The position numbers were made by a program, and so were the translations under genes. The notes below the pieces were generated by a model. The model was not told the DNA's origin, did not search any database, and was given only the letters and a program-made list of their open reading frames with translations. Of a DNA stretch of 36,527 nt, positions 36,479-36,527 are shown piece by piece; the stretch's first letter is position 1; every line of letters starts with the position of its first letter. The stretch lies in the NCBI GenBank assembly GCA_030037355.1, contig JASHRL010000144.1, positions 1-36,527 on the forward strand, written 5' to 3'. The stretch comes from Candidatus Acidiferrales bacterium (GTDB taxonomy: Bacteria; Acidobacteriota; Terriglobia; Acidiferrales; UBA7541).

Positions 36479-36527
36479 GTGGATATCATCGGTTCCTTTG
36501 CGTTAGTCCTTGCTCTTCTCGCGACGG
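36479..36527 (+). CDS. ccmF: Probable CcmF heme lyase subunit, N-terminal start (truncated by window end)
   Basis: GTG-initiated VDIIGSFALVLALLAT, hydrophobic and CcmF-like, directly after ccmE. Confidence 0.5.
   Translation, partial: MDIIGSFALVLALLAT

Noticed and set aside
1-36527. CRISPR arrays, tRNA/rRNA genes, prophage, toxin-antitoxin, defence island or biosynthetic cluster
   Set aside because: No regular repeat-spacer pattern, RNA-gene motif or signature protein of these types was seen; the genes read as a housekeeping stretch with one small mobile unit.

Overview
The window is a dense, almost entirely plus-strand bacterial chromosomal segment. Gene content and style suggest Acidobacteriota (inference only). 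It is mostly housekeeping genes: zwf 3' end, pgl, lepB, carA, carB, a DapA/HOGA-type aldolase, bshC, a lacD-like aldolase, yjbQ, hemW, a threonine aldolase, an acyl-CoA dehydrogenase, meaB, an MBL hydrolase, mtnP, a PfkB kinase, ldcA, mpl, an M61-PDZ peptidase, plsC, lpxD and an uncharacterised gene (both minus strand), murJ, xerD, a CCA/poly(A) nucleotidyltransferase, dnaE, accA, a zinc-ribbon membrane protein, a 2Fe-2S-like protein, a possible UDG-fold protein, ccmE and the ccmF start. I found no CRISPR array, prophage, biosynthetic cluster or recognisable defence system. The most unusual structure is a REP-associated tyrosine transposase (RAYT) unit between carA and carB. It has two nested, inverted pairs of REP-like hairpins. 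The outer pair differs only by one compensatory base-pair change, and the transposase stop codon lies in a hairpin loop. Other points for follow-up are a CXXXY-type CcmE, six adjacent gene pairs joined by 4-nt NTGA overlaps, a possible CTG start for mpl, an ldcA-mpl recycling pair, and three small uncharacterised proteins. All calls come from reading motifs and ORFs; no searches were run.
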